Notes under the pieces: model-generated
Databases searched by the model: none
Told to the model about the DNA's origin: nothing
What the model saw: the letters and a program-made list of their open reading frames with translations, nothing else
Translations under genes and position numbers: made by a program
Assembly: GCA_907164885.2 (NCBI GenBank)
Contig: OU015490.1
Location: 93,243,872 to 93,307,871 of the forward strand
Direction of reading: 5' to 3'
DNA from: Dolomedes plantarius
Taxonomy: Eukaryota > Arthropoda > Arachnida > Araneae > Dolomedidae
DNA length: 64,000 nt
Shown here: piece after piece, positions 46,406-57,645 of the stretch
How positions within the stretch are numbered: position 1 is the first letter of the stretch
How the letters are laid out: each line of letters starts with the position of its first letter

Positions 46406-47801
46406 CACTGCTGGCCATTAAAAATGCAACACCAGGAAGGAAAGCAAATAACAAAACTTTACTTATTGTACGTATACAGCATAGTAGGAAGAAAGCTTGA
46501 TTAAATTAAGGGACCGAAATATAATAAGGGACGAAATTAGTATACACAGCTGCCGCCTCTGGCAGCTAAAATGGCTGTAACTCGGTTAGGCGTCGAGTCG
46601 AACTGGGCTTGGATGACAGATACGGGTAAGTCTTTCTATGCTGCTTCAAGTCTATGCAACACTTCATCAATCGTAGTGGCTGGAAATCAGTAGAGGCCCA
46701 GTCTCTCAGAAACCCATGACCAGATATTTTAACTATGTGAGAGATATGGAGAACGTTTTGGCCAGGGCAACAGCCAGACATCCTCTGTGTCGAGGTAGGT
46801 CGGGACACGACGGGCAACATACGATCTTGCGTTATCTTCTTGAAAGATGACGTATCCTAGGCCGTGAAGATAGGGCACAGCCACCGGTCTTGAGATCTGA
46901 GAAAGGTAACACTGGCTGTTCAGATTACCGACAACGCGAACAAGAGGTGTTCCTGTCGTGTACCCAATGGCTGTCCATACCATCACACCAGGTTCAGGAC
47001 CCGTATGACGATAATGAATGCAAGCAGGCCACGTGCGTTATCCTCGGTGCCTCCAGACACGGATACGCTCATCATGATGCTGTATGCAGAACCGCGACTC
47101 GTCTGAAAAGACGACGCGGGGCCACTCCTGTATTCAGTTTTGTCGTTGGGCGTTCCACTATCGCCTTGCGTCTATCTGCTGCAGTATCAAGGGAAGCCGT
47201 AATAATGGTCGCCGTGAGAACAGCCCGCGCTGCTCCAGACGTCATCGCACTTTCCGTACGGATACTTGCCGTTCTGCAAACAAGCCCATTTCCCGACTCA
47301 TTGTCCGTGATGTGGCTATACGATCCTGCAAGGCCGACCTGACAACATGCATGTCCTCTCTGGCGTTAGTGGCGGGAGGCCGTTGAGATCCAGCATGGCG
47401 TTCAGTATAACCTTCCTGAATCCATCGATTCCATATTTGCAAGACAGTCGTTGGATTCCTACCAATGCGAGTAGCAATATAGCGAAAAGATAAACCGCAC
47501 TCTAGATATGCCACGATCCTGCAGCTATTGAATTCCAACACGTTCTGTTAGCCGTTTCTCCTTCTTATACGAGGCATAACACGATCTTCTCACAAACAAC
47601 CAACATTCAAATGCGATTTTCGAATAGGAGACCCGCTGCGTAATTTTCCTTTTATACGAGTTTGCGATTCCGTTTCTCCCTCCTGCGCCGTTCGATTGCG
47701 CTTAAATGCTAATCATTTGCATATCCCAGCATCTTCTTCCTTTCATGCGAATTTGACGTTTGTATCATCCTTCCTTCTTGGTGTTGCAATGGCCAGCAGT
47801 G
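46406..47801 (-). mobile_element. Tc1-like element, full length ends (1396 bp)
   Basis: Terminal inverted repeats: CACTGCTGGCCATTAAAAAT then GCAACACCAGGAAGG on the left; on the minus strand CACTGCTGGCCATTGCAACA then CCAAGAAGGAAGG on the right. TA target duplications at 46404-46405 and 47802-47803. Contains a frameshifted transposase. Confidence 0.9.
46566..47541 (-). pseudogene. Tc1-like transposase, frameshifted
   Basis: Minus strand: CRIVAYLECGLSFRYIATRI and GRNPTTVLQIWNRWIQEGYT (helix-turn-helix), a segment ending TMSREMGLFAERQVSVRKVR, then in other frames MVWTAIGYTTGTPLVRVVGN, GYVIFQEDNARSYVARRVPT (second catalytic Asp in QEDNAR), WLLPWPKRSPYLS (SPDLSPIEHVWD block, largely altered), and LIEAWDSIP-like tail. 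Start at 47541 follows the pattern of the family. Several frameshifts; inactive. Confidence 0.8.
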
Positions 47802-47803
47802 TA

Positions 47804-48397
47804 TATGCAAAATGATAATAATTAGTATTCTTTTTTGCTACATTGAAGGTACTTAAAATTCACAAATATGTATTTTGGGGTAGAATTAGATCTGTTCTTC
47901 AAAAGTTCTTCCACAATGTTATAATTTTTCAAAATGCTACAGGCGCATTAATTTCCTTTTGATTTCTTCTAAATTTCTCCGGATTGTGGATTGAAGTGTT
48001 TGTCACAAAATTGTGCATCATTCTTTGAAAATGCAAGTATTTTTTTTTTTTATTTATAGACCATTAAATAAAGTAAAAACATGCAAAAATAATTTTAAAA
48101 AGGCAGATTACAAAAAAGATTTATGGCTTTATATTCATAGAAAAATTTCATTGTACAATAATGTTTATATATTTATGGTAAATTTATATTAATAAATTTA
48201 AGGATTTTATATGTCATGGAATGCGTACGGAGCATTTTGAAAAAAAATTGAAAAACAAGTATTATTCTGCTAAAAACCTTCTTATTTTAAATTCTAAGGG
48301 GTTTTAACGTAGTAAAAAAGAATAAAAATTATTCTCATTCTGTATACAGAATAAAAAAAATTGAAAATTAATAAATTCGAAGCAGAAGATCTATTGT
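47804..48397. other. AT-rich stretch
   Basis: Nothing recognised. It may be the right part of the host element of the nested Tc1. Confidence 0.35.
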
Positions 48398-48595
48398 CCC
48401 CTTAAGATTTAATTCTTTCGATTACCTGGTTCCTCAAAATTTAATTCTTTCGAATACCTGGTTTCTTAAGACTTAATTCTTTCGAATACCTGGTTCCTTA
48501 AGATTTAATTTTTTCGAATACCTAGTTCCTTATGATTTAATTCTTTCAAATACCTGGTTCCTTAAGACTTAATTCTTTCGAATACCTGGTTCTAC
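48398..48595. repeat. 32-bp minisatellite, six copies
   Basis: Unit CCTTAAGATTTAATTCTTTC + GAATACCTGGTT, six units with only a few substitutions each. It is directly followed by GGAACCGGGTTTTCGGTTCC. Confidence 0.95.
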
Positions 48596-48660
48596 AACCA
48601 TTGGAACCGGGTTTTCGGTTCCAGTAATATCTCCCGGATATCCGGCTATGCAATCCCTAC

Positions 48661-49687
48661 TCGTGTGTTTCCTGCATCCCTACCTTAACATGGTGGGTTT
48701 AATGTAATACTATCCGAAATCAATTTCAAGTTTTCCACATTAATATTTCACAGTTAAGCTGAACTGCAATTGCCTCATTTGGGAAACGAAAGTCTTTGTC
48801 GTTTTGAAAAAAAAAATAAATGTTTATGTCCGAGGTAAACAAAAAAGTATCTTTATAGCACGATTGATAAGTCGATAGGTTAGGATATTGATTTTAGAAA
48901 TTTCCATTTCCATTTCAATTCTTCTGAGAGCATTATACCCTAAGTATACGTTGAATAAAATACATTTATGTCCTTTCATTTAATGAGTTACAGTTGATGT
49001 GTAACTGACTTCTGAACACGGGGAAAATATTTAATAGACTATTGACTTTCAAAAAGATATTCTGAATTATTTATCATGCTTTCCAGCTACACTTCTTTTA
49101 TGCAATTCTGTTTTGTACCTATTAAGTAAGGATGAATACAATATATCTGTTATTATTCTATATCATGTTTTACCTCTTTTTTGAAAGGCTCTAGTATCCC
49201 TCGACAGAAAATTACAAACATATTTTAATATTGGTAAACAATTTTGTCAGGTTTAAAAGATGACAAAGTTTATTCTCTTTAAAAAGACTTCAACAGTATT
49301 CATGATATATTTTTAGGTGTTTTCCTCTATTTACGAAAAACTGAAATGTTTAGAAATTGTTATAACTGTTGCCCATTGCCAGAGCCGGTCCCATAGGTAA
49401 GACGCTGAATTAAAATAGGCACAAAAATGAGACAAAGAAACGAAATTTTTAACGAATAACGAAAGATATTAATAGTTTAATCTAATAAATGAATAAATTT
49501 ATAAAAATATACAAATATAAGTAAATAGACACATTATTTGTCGTAACCTTGTGGTAAAGTAGGTTGTTTATGGTTTCCATAGACACATAAACTACTCTTT
49601 CCATACATATATACATATATCTTGTTTATTCACATAATATCACCAAAACAGTTGGCTTGTGTCGTAACGTTTTGTACCGCCATTTAA
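48661..49687. other. Unrecognised AT-rich stretch
   Basis: Nothing recognised. Confidence 0.35.
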
Positions 49688-50100
49688 ACCCATTCAGGGG
49701 CACTGTATAAAAAAATTTTGGGGGTGAACAAAACTTTATATTTGAAGAAATATTGCTATTAGGAACATATTCTGTAAAAAGTTAAAAAATTGTAGCTTTA
49801 GTTTAGGCACCTAGAGCACTCTATATTAGAACGTCTTTTCTGACTGGATAAACCAGTCAGAACAGGCGTTCTGACAAATCAGGTAGAATAAGACTAATCA
49901 GTTTGCAATAAATATACATATATATGCATTTATTTATTTATATTTATACATAGTATTTATCAAAATAATTATCTGTCAAAAGAAATAAATAAATAAAGGA
50001 AAAAGTATATAAATGAATGTATATAATGAAAGACGTATGTGAATGAAAGTATATAATGAAAGTAAAATGTATATAACATTATACATTAAATTTTTATAGG

Positions 50101-50144
<44 letters not shown>

Positions 50145-50180
50145 TATATATATACACATATATATATATATATACATACA

Positions 50181-50273
<93 letters not shown>
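50101..50273. repeat. Compound (TA)n(TACA)n microsatellite
   Basis: TA runs flank about ten TACA units (50171-50210). The total is over 170 bp inside the piggyBac relic. Confidence 0.95.
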
Positions 50274-50357
50274 CAAATTATCAGTAACATTCAATGATTA
50301 ACATAACAAAAAATAATTTAATAGGAAAATTAAATTAAAAGATATTTACCAAAAAAA

Positions 50358-50519
50358 TTATGTATATAATTTTTCGAAACAAGTAATTTCTCCCTTTTGA
50401 AGGCATAATGGAACTTTGCATTCCTTGAAGATCCAACCTGACCGTTCAGGGTCATTTTTAGTGCTACACGTTGCACAACGCCTGCGAGAAGATTTTTCTG
50501 GAAAATGTTCATTTACGTT
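50358..50519 (-). pseudogene. piggyBac transposase C-terminal cysteine-rich domain
   Basis: Minus strand NVNEHFPEKSSRRRCATCST, KNDPERSGWIFKECKVPLCL, QKGEITCFEKLYT and stop. HFPEK, RRC..C, C..C, PLC and CFE.YHT-like ending are the signature of the piggyBac C-terminal zinc-binding domain, which binds transposon ends. The catalytic region upstream (50520-51175) is not readable, so only this tail is supported. Confidence 0.85.
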
Positions 50520-51179
50520 TGATTTTTATCCTCAGTTATGAAACTTTTATGTTTTTTTATTTGCACAGGGCTCTGATGTTTTGCTCTTTTCCGAGCATAA
50601 GATCCCATTGCTGTTAGGCTTTCGACTAGACAGTCTGAAGTCTTTCATTGTTTTCACATATTCTCTGTCGGTGGGCAAATGTTTTCACAAAATATATGAA
50701 TTTAGCACATAACGTTTAGTTCAGTAGTCTGTGTTTCTATGAATTTTTGCTGAAAAAACTAATTTACCAGTTCTGCCACCTAGTGACAGCAAACGCTACA
50801 AGTGCGGTGGTCCATATTTGAACTACCAGCATTGAAATTACTAAAAAAGATAAGAAATTATGCAGATAAATTAAACTTTTCTATTTAAAATAAATAAGTA
50901 ACAATCGTAAAATGAAATTCTAGAACTTCCGTGCATCTGTGTACTAACAACTTAGAAAAACCGGAAAAAACTTCACGCTACAAATTTCTGGCTTGAAACA
51001 AAAAATTATCCTCTCTGAAAATATAGACCCGTAAAGTGCTTCCATCTGTTGTTTCTGAAGCACACTAATGTATTAACTCTTTACAGAAATTTACAAATAA
51101 ATTCAGCGAATGATTTAGCTGTTATAAAATAAATAAAATAGGCAGTTCAAAAATGAACCACCGCCCCTGAAGGGATTAA

Positions 51180-51867
51180 AACTATCTTTTTCTTATGGGA
51201 TATTTCCCCTTGACTGTCCAGATTTAATCAACAAAAACCTACATTTTAGAGCTAAGAACGCACCCCGCTTTCTTATCAGTGAAATTCCCCGTGTGGGGGA
51301 GAAAGGGTTGGTATATTACGCTACAATTTTAGCTACTTTTCACCTCCCAGAGATACACATGCATAATCGCTTTTCTTTTTGTCGCTTTGTTTTCGCAGTT
51401 TTTCTCACCGCTTGGCGAGTGCTACGCGCCAAATTTGGCGGACTGATGGTCAGATGAAAAACTCATCAGCCACCTACAAAGAGAGACCTCTCCCGACCCG
51501 TTGGACGACAGACTCCAAAGAAGGGCTTTAGAGGATGCCTAAGATGAGGCGAGAGAGTTGGACTTCGAAAACTGTGCTGTTCGCATGTGGACTCAAGACT
51601 CACCCACCGGTCTTCATAAGCGCATAGAATGGCTGTATTTTTTTAGGTCTTAAGCCATTTTCTTAATATTCCCTCAAAATAAATATGTTCCATGGTTCAT
51701 AATTTTTGGATCGTCATTCCTCGTTTATCGTTTTATCATTGTCATTTATCTATTCCAGATGACGAATTCTCAATCACTATAAAGTACTATGCAATCAACC
51801 CATTTTTAATGTCACGGCTAGAATGCAATGAAATTTTATACACGGTCAGTATAAAAAAAGGATCATT
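51180..51867. other. Unrecognised stretch, partly GC-richer
   Basis: 51280-51640 is GC-richer (AGAGACCTCTCCCGACCCGT, AGGATGCCTAAGATGAGGCG) without a recognisable frame. Confidence 0.35.
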
Positions 51868-51879
51868 AAAATGACCTGT

Positions 51880-52314
51880 TATTATGTCATTCCCGCCATA
51901 AAAATTTTAATTGCAGTAAAACTTATGAATTTTTTTTCAATTTAAATTTTTTTAAAGACCTTTTTTTCCTATGAAGAACTAAGAATTTTGATTTCAGAGT
52001 AGTTCATTTTAAAGATATATTATACAACATAATTTTAAAACTAAAAAAAATATGTATGTTCATTAAATATACGGACATAAGCATGCGTGCATTGCCATAA
52101 CATTGAAAAAACACTGGTTGAAATTTCAAAAATTAAAATATTTATATTCGACGTAGAAAAAATTGAGAGCCATGTTTATAAAGAAGAAAAATTGTTTAAC
52201 TCCCAGGAAAACTTTAATATTTCTGAATAAATTATTTTATTAACTACTGATGATTGAAAATAGTGTTATGTTTGTCGAGTCTCTTGAACTTTAAAACGTA
52301 CGTGTACCCCTTAA
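51880..52314. repeat. Dispersed repeat family A, copy 2
   Basis: Homologous to 9030-9472 in the same orientation over its whole length, ending GTACCCCTTAA. It is immediately followed by family B copy 2. Confidence 0.7.
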
Positions 52315-52344
52315 TCTATTACACCTAATTTGGCGGTACTGAAA

Positions 52345-52663
52345 TGGGTGTAGTATTTTAAAGTATCTGACTACGTTCTGGGCCCTTTTTCGTAAAACTG
52401 TACTTGAGAAAATTTCTGCCTTATTTTTCGAAGGAATATAACACCAAAACTCGAAAATTAAGTATGCAATTTTTTTCAAACTTGAGGAAAATGGGTCGAA
52501 ATTTAGCAAATTTTTACAAAAAACAGCTCTAGCTCTAAAAAAAATATTATGCATATAACATTAACTTTTTTTGTTATATGTACGTAAGTACCTTCTAAGT
52601 GTAATGAACTACAAGCTAATCGATATCTTATAATCTAAAAAAATACAGGTCATTATATGCAAT
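52345..52663. repeat. Dispersed repeat family B, copy 2
   Basis: Homologous to 21255-21590 (GTATCTGAC, TTATTTTTCGAAGGA, GCTCTAGCTCTAAA, GTACGTAAGTACCTTCTAAG). A further ~65-bp partial duplicate (TTGTTATATCTACGTAAGTA on) lies at 52805-52872. Confidence 0.7.
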
Positions 52664-53122
52664 TACTTGTAAAATTTTAGTAATTTTCCATGAGATTTTT
52701 TACAAGTGCAGCTATAAATCAACAAATAATATACCTAGAACCAAATCTGTTGACCATTACATTCTTAGTATTTTGAAAAACATATGTGAAAAATTCCATA
52801 GACATAACTTTTTTTGTTATATCTACGTAAGTACCTTCTAAGTGTAATGAACTACAAAGTAATCGATATATATTAGATATGGAGTTATCACAAGAGTCTT
52901 TTATATTTTCGATGAAAAACAAGTTCTTCAGAAAACACAATTAAAGTTTTCGAATTGTATTGAAATTCATAGCTGCTGATGATCTTTAAATCGGGCTAAT
53001 TTAATTTCTAATGATCATATGGAGAAAATGAAAGCAGATTTAGAAACGTAAATTTACAATCTTTAAAAAAGGGAATAAAAAAACAATTTCGGAATTTTCG
53101 TCAAAATCGATGTTTTAAGGGG

Positions 53123-53458
53123 GACGAATATAATTTGAAAAGGCTTCTTTTTTTTTTTAGCATAGAGTGAATGAGAGAATATTTACGAGTTTATTTATAT
53201 TTCAACATTATTTCCGCTTAGTCTCGAAACAGTGCTATATTTTATGCTTCGAATCCTTCTGAGAGCTCAGAAGCTGTTGTTTCACCGGCCGTTTAATGTC
53301 TAAATACTTTAGTGTTTTAGAGTTAATTTACGTAGCTTGATTTGCACAATTAGAGTTATTTTGAGGTCACTTATCAAAGTAATTGAGATCTTGAATCTTG
53401 GGTCTGATTGATATAGCTACGATATTTGTATGACTGTTTAGCACAAATTACTTAGTAA
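53123..53458. repeat. Recent direct duplication, copy 1
   Basis: From GACGAATATAATTTGAAAAG to GCACAAATTACTTAGTAA it is nearly identical to 54140-54473: two substitutions and a poly-T length difference. Copy 1 ends exactly at the start of a piggyBac-like MITE. Confidence 0.95.
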
Positions 53459-53460
53459 AA

Positions 53461-53702
53461 CCCTTTGAGGGGCGCCGTTTGCACCAGTGCAAACGCCTAT
53501 ATATAGTCTTTTTTCCCTTGCATTCAATGTATTGCAGTTAAACGAACAGAAAATGGTTAGTACTGCCATCTGTTATCAGTTTAAAGAAGAAAAACATTTT
53601 TCAACCTTTAATTAGAAAATATTTCAACATTCTTTAGGTTAAAAAAATCGGGGGAAAAAATCTGCATTGTGCAAAGAGGATAGGTTTTTGTCCCTGAAAG
53701 GG
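53461..53702. mobile_element. piggyBac-like MITE (242 bp)
   Basis: The ends CCCTTTGAGGGGCGCC and, on the minus strand, CCCTTTCAGGGACAAAAACC are inverted repeats resembling those of the 49688-51175 element (CCnTTCAGGGGC). The flanks TAAA(A) and TTGA are plausible decayed TTAA. It contains a perfect hairpin GTTTGCAC...GTGCAAAC at its left end. No coding capacity. Confidence 0.6.
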
Positions 53703-54139
53703 TTGAACGTAGTCGAATACCTTAAAGCAATTTTTTATCATCGCTTGTCGGAATAGGAGTCAAAAAACAAATCATGATAAATATTATATTTTTAAAAAAC
53801 TCTGAGATTTTATATACGTACCCTGTGTTGATAGTTAATTTTATTCTCTTCACTTCTTAAACATCACAAAGGCTTATTACTTTTTGTTTTCTTTTGAAAT
53901 TCCGGCGAACCTGAAAAATGCAAAAACGAAAATTTAATAAAATCATAACAATAGCACCTTAGGGGTAAAAAAAAACTTTTTAAATTATGTTTCCATAGGG
54001 ATGTCCTAAAACTTGTTACTGTGTCTAACATGAATAAATAACAAAGTAGCACAGGATGTAAATTATTCTTGAGACCAAACAAGTGACTTGTGAATAGTTT
54101 ATCTGCTACTAATCGATGCGATGGCGAAACATTTTCGCT
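53703..54139. other. Unrecognised stretch between the duplicated blocks
   Basis: A 104-codon frame (53864-54178, -) has no recognised domain and runs into copy 2 of the duplication. Confidence 0.35.
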
Positions 54140-54473
54140 GACGAATATAATTTGAAAAGGCTTCTTTTTTTTTAGCATAGAGTGAATGAGAGAATATTTA
54201 CGAGTTTATTTATATTTTAACATTATTTCCGCTTAGTCTCGAAACAGTGCTATATTTTATGCTTCGAATCCTTCTGAGAGCTCAGAAGCTGTTGTTTCAC
54301 CGGCCGTTTAATGTCTAAATACTTTAGTGTTTTAGAGTTAATTTACGTAGCTTGATTTGCACAATTAGAGTTATTTTGAGGTCACTTATCAAAGTAATTG
54401 AGATCTTGAATCTTGTGTCTGATTGATATAGCTACGATATTTGTATGACTGTTTAGCACAAATTACTTAGTAA
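54140..54473. repeat. Recent direct duplication, copy 2
   Basis: See copy 1 at 53123-53458; the offset is ~1017 bp, same orientation. No gene in it. Confidence 0.95.
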
Positions 54474-55045
54474 TCATTTCTGCATAGAGAACAAATAAGA
54501 AAACTCTTCCTGCATAATTTATTATAAAATTTTAAAAGACAAAAAAAACTATGAAATGGTATTTATTTTAAAAATTTATTGATAGGTTATGTATCAAAAC
54601 CATCAAAAATCAAAATAATAGCTGTCGGATAATATTTGGGATCTTTTAAGGAAACATTTTATCGCACTGGAACACAAGATTGTATGCTCTAACTCTTTTG
54701 CAGTAATTAAATGAAGCTATTTCAAAGTGTTCAAAGGAAAATAAATCATTAAATTTTTGTACAGTCCTCAGCTCATCATATAATTAATTGGAAATTAAAA
54801 TACTCTTCATGAAGAGGATTTTAAATCTTAGTACAACAGCAATAACTGAAGAATAAGATGAATATCAGTTTATGAGCATTAAAAAAAAATCAAAACAGCT
54901 TTATTTTAAATTGAGACTGCTGAAAATAAGCAACTACAGTGGATAGATAATCAGAAGATAAAATAAGGTAATTTTTAATTTTAAAATGTTTGTGTTTGCA
55001 TGAGTTTGTATGAATTGTGTGCTGACATTTATTTATTTCAAATAA
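54474..55045. other. Unrecognised AT-rich stretch
   Basis: Nothing recognised. Confidence 0.35.
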
Positions 55046-55910
55046 TCTATGTATATAAAACAGTTCCGTGGCTGACTGACTGACTGACAGATAACTCACA
55101 GACCAAACCGCTGGACCTAAAGGGCTGAAGTTTTGCATGGCGATTCTTCTCATAGTGTAGGGGTGCACTAAAAAAGATTTTTGAAAATTTCTTTTTAGAT
55201 TTTTTTAAATTAAACTTTTAAGCTGTTTTTGTAACTTTTTTTAAGTTTGCATTTAAAATAATAATTTAAGGGTTATAAAATTTATATCACGAGAAAAATC
55301 ATAAAAATTTCTTTAAAATGAAATCTTTTTCGAATCTTTATCTACATTTTCTGATCTTTGGTGAATTTTTAAAGATTTATTTTAATAATTTAATTTATTA
55401 AATGCCGATTACGAGATTTCTTTTCTTTTTGTGATACTTTAAATTAATTTTGCGTCACGTGCACAACAATGAAATAAATTGACAAAAAAATATTAAAATG
55501 CAGTAAAAGATAAAATTTAACCACTAGACTAATTATGATGGAAGTTTTTTAAGAATTTAATTCAAATTAATATGTTTTGTGGATATTAAATTAAACCTAT
55601 ATATAAAACTGCAAAAACCTCAAAGTATGCTCCTCCATGGCGGTAAATCTATTTCAAAGCCAAACTTTAAAATACGCTGGCGTAGATTTAAGGCAAAATT
55701 GTTTCTCCCACGGTCAATTTTACGTAGCTTGCTCCCGCGTAAGTTTGCGGACGAGCCTGGTAATATTAGTTCCACCCAATGAAGAAACAAAAAAATATTG
55801 TTTATAGGGAAATCCAATAAAAGCAATTTCATTATTTTTTCATTGTAATAATCCTAAAATAATAATCCTTCATTGTAATAATTCGTAGTGAAGTACATGT
55901 ATTCAGCTAG
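55046..55910. mobile_element. Helitron-like non-autonomous element, copy 2
   Basis: Begins A|TCTATGTATATAAAACAG and ends GTATTCAGCTAG|T, giving the TC...CTAG ends between A and T of Helitrons. The left ~550 bp is homologous to 6598-7130. At ~55598 a second start-like CTATATATAAAACTGCAAAA is followed by unrelated GC-richer sequence (55615-55790), so one copy may be nested in another. The 3' tail TTCGTAGTGAAGTACATGTA is the counterpart of GTAGCGAAGCACGGGTA in copy 1. Confidence 0.55.
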
Positions 55911-57579
55911 TAAATAACAAACAGACAGAAAAATTGTTAGAACAGCATATTAGATTGATGATGTCATAAAGTAAATTAATTACTCCACTTTAGCAAGTGA
56001 TATCAATAGTACTTAATAGAGGTGCCTCTCATGTATTCCTAGAAAAGATGGGCCTTAATTCTACTTTACAGTTATGCGTTTAATTTTTGTAAATTTCAAA
56101 AAAATGACTATTATCATCAGTAAGGCATATAATTTCAGCATTTGAAAATTCGAATGTTACTTGGACAACATTATAACTCTAATTTTAATGTAACTAAGGT
56201 AGCTTTTCAAAGTTAATGATAGTGATAATAGTAAACTATTGAATGATTTTGCTCTGAAGTATATTAGTGTTTTAATGTGACCATAAATTAGTAAGAAGCG
56301 GTGCCCGACCTTAGGGAGGAAAGATAATAGGCAAACTTAAGACAAAAACTTATGATGAAAAAATCATGGGCAAAATAAATGAATAAAAATATTATGTGAT
56401 CAATTATTATGTCATTGGCCTTTAAACAAGAAAGGATTGAAAGAGTAGTTGCAATTATATGTTTTTATTTTGATTAAATTTTGTAAATTATTTGGTATTA
56501 TATCAGTTATCTGATATTACTATTTCAAACAAAGTTATCTAACATTTTTTTTCATAAGGAAGATTAAAATCGAATTACTGAACATAGCATCGCTAACTAC
56601 AGCATACTTTTATTTAGAGAGATGAGAGTTTTTTAAATTAACCAATGGTTGATTAAAAATGAACCCCATACAAACTAAAAAGGTTTTAAATGGTCTGAAG
56701 TGTTTAAGGTTGTTGAATAAAACGTAATAAAGTTTTTTGAAACTTCTAGTGGACAAAATAATCTAAGAATTATAATAAATATGACTTCTGCTTCAGCTAG
56801 TAATGTTTTGGATTTTGAAACGTCCCCCAGAGAGAAACTCAAAGGCTTTGTTTTGATAAAATTGCAGTATTTAAACGCTTTTGAGGGAGTATGTAACAGT
56901 TTTAAGGTATCCATACATCTTAAAAACGGTATTTCGGTCAAAATATCCATTTTTCTTTGGAATAATATTTACGCCTAATAGTTTATCTTTCTAATTCTGT
57001 TTTAATTTATAAATCTGGTGGATTTTAGTTCGAAAGTAGTTATTTTTAAAGTAAGGAATATGTTATAAATTTATTTTTACCGTTTTCTCAAAAAAATTTT
57101 TTCATAGTTTCTTTTTACGCAAAACTTCCTATAACAAAAAGTTACCTCTTAAAATGCTAAAATTTGGCTTATTTTTACCTTTTAAAATTCAAAATTTGGC
57201 TTATTTTTATCTATAAATGTTTATAAAGGGAATAGACTACGTTCATCATTGCACATTATCTAGATTTTTGTTTGCATTAGTATGAATTGCAAATGGCACT
57301 GAATTTCAAGGCATTTTTCCTTACATCAGTACTTAAGCTGCTACAGCTTCTGAGATAAACAGATTATTACCTTGAGAATATTCTATTCGATAGAGAAAAT
57401 TATAATCTTTATTCTTCAATTCATAAAATGATAATATGTTTGTTTATTTTTGAGTTATTATGTTTTGGAGAAATATCAAATTTGCACCCCTTTTTTTCCA
57501 GTTTTTGCCCTTGAAAAAATTATTTTAACCTTTAGCTTAGGGGGCCTATTTTTTCGATTCTCTCTTATATAAAAATAAA
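55911..57579. other. Unrecognised AT-rich stretch
   Basis: No gene supported. A 65-codon frame at 56781-56978 (+) begins MTSASASNVLDFETSPREKL but has no family match or splice partner. AAAATTTGGCTTATTTTTA is tandemly repeated at 57158-57207. Confidence 0.35.
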
Positions 57580-57593
57580 TAAATATATATATA

Positions 57594-57638
<45 letters not shown>

Positions 57639-57645
57639 CATATAT
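57580..57645. repeat. Compound (TA)n microsatellite
   Basis: Two TA runs separated by TGTG. Confidence 0.95.

Larger units (their letters stand above)
45853..48660. mobile_element. Possible element interrupted by a Tc1 copy
   Basis: GGGGATTGAAGAACTGG at the left and, on the minus strand, TAGGGATTGCATAGCCGG at the right may be inverted ends. Both are followed by GGGTTT/CCGGGT-rich sub-terminal motifs (ACCCGGGTTTG at ~45930; CCGGGTTTTCGGTTCC at ~48606). No transposase of its own was recognised between them apart from the nested Tc1. Weak. Confidence 0.3.
49688..51175 (-). mobile_element. piggyBac-like element relic (1.5 kb)
   Basis: TTAA on both sides (49684-49687 and 51176-51179). The ends are ACCCATTCAGGGGCACTG on the left and, on the minus strand, TCCCTTCAGGGGCGGTGG on the right. 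Inside are the cysteine-rich C-terminal domain of a piggyBac transposase (-), a large TA/TACA microsatellite, and a perfect 9-bp hairpin near the left end (TCTGACTGG...CCAGTCAGA, ~49840-49862). Confidence 0.8.

Noticed and set aside
46890..47386. 150- and 100-codon plus-strand frames
   Set aside because: Antisense shadows of the minus-strand Tc1 transposase within a defined element (46406-47801).
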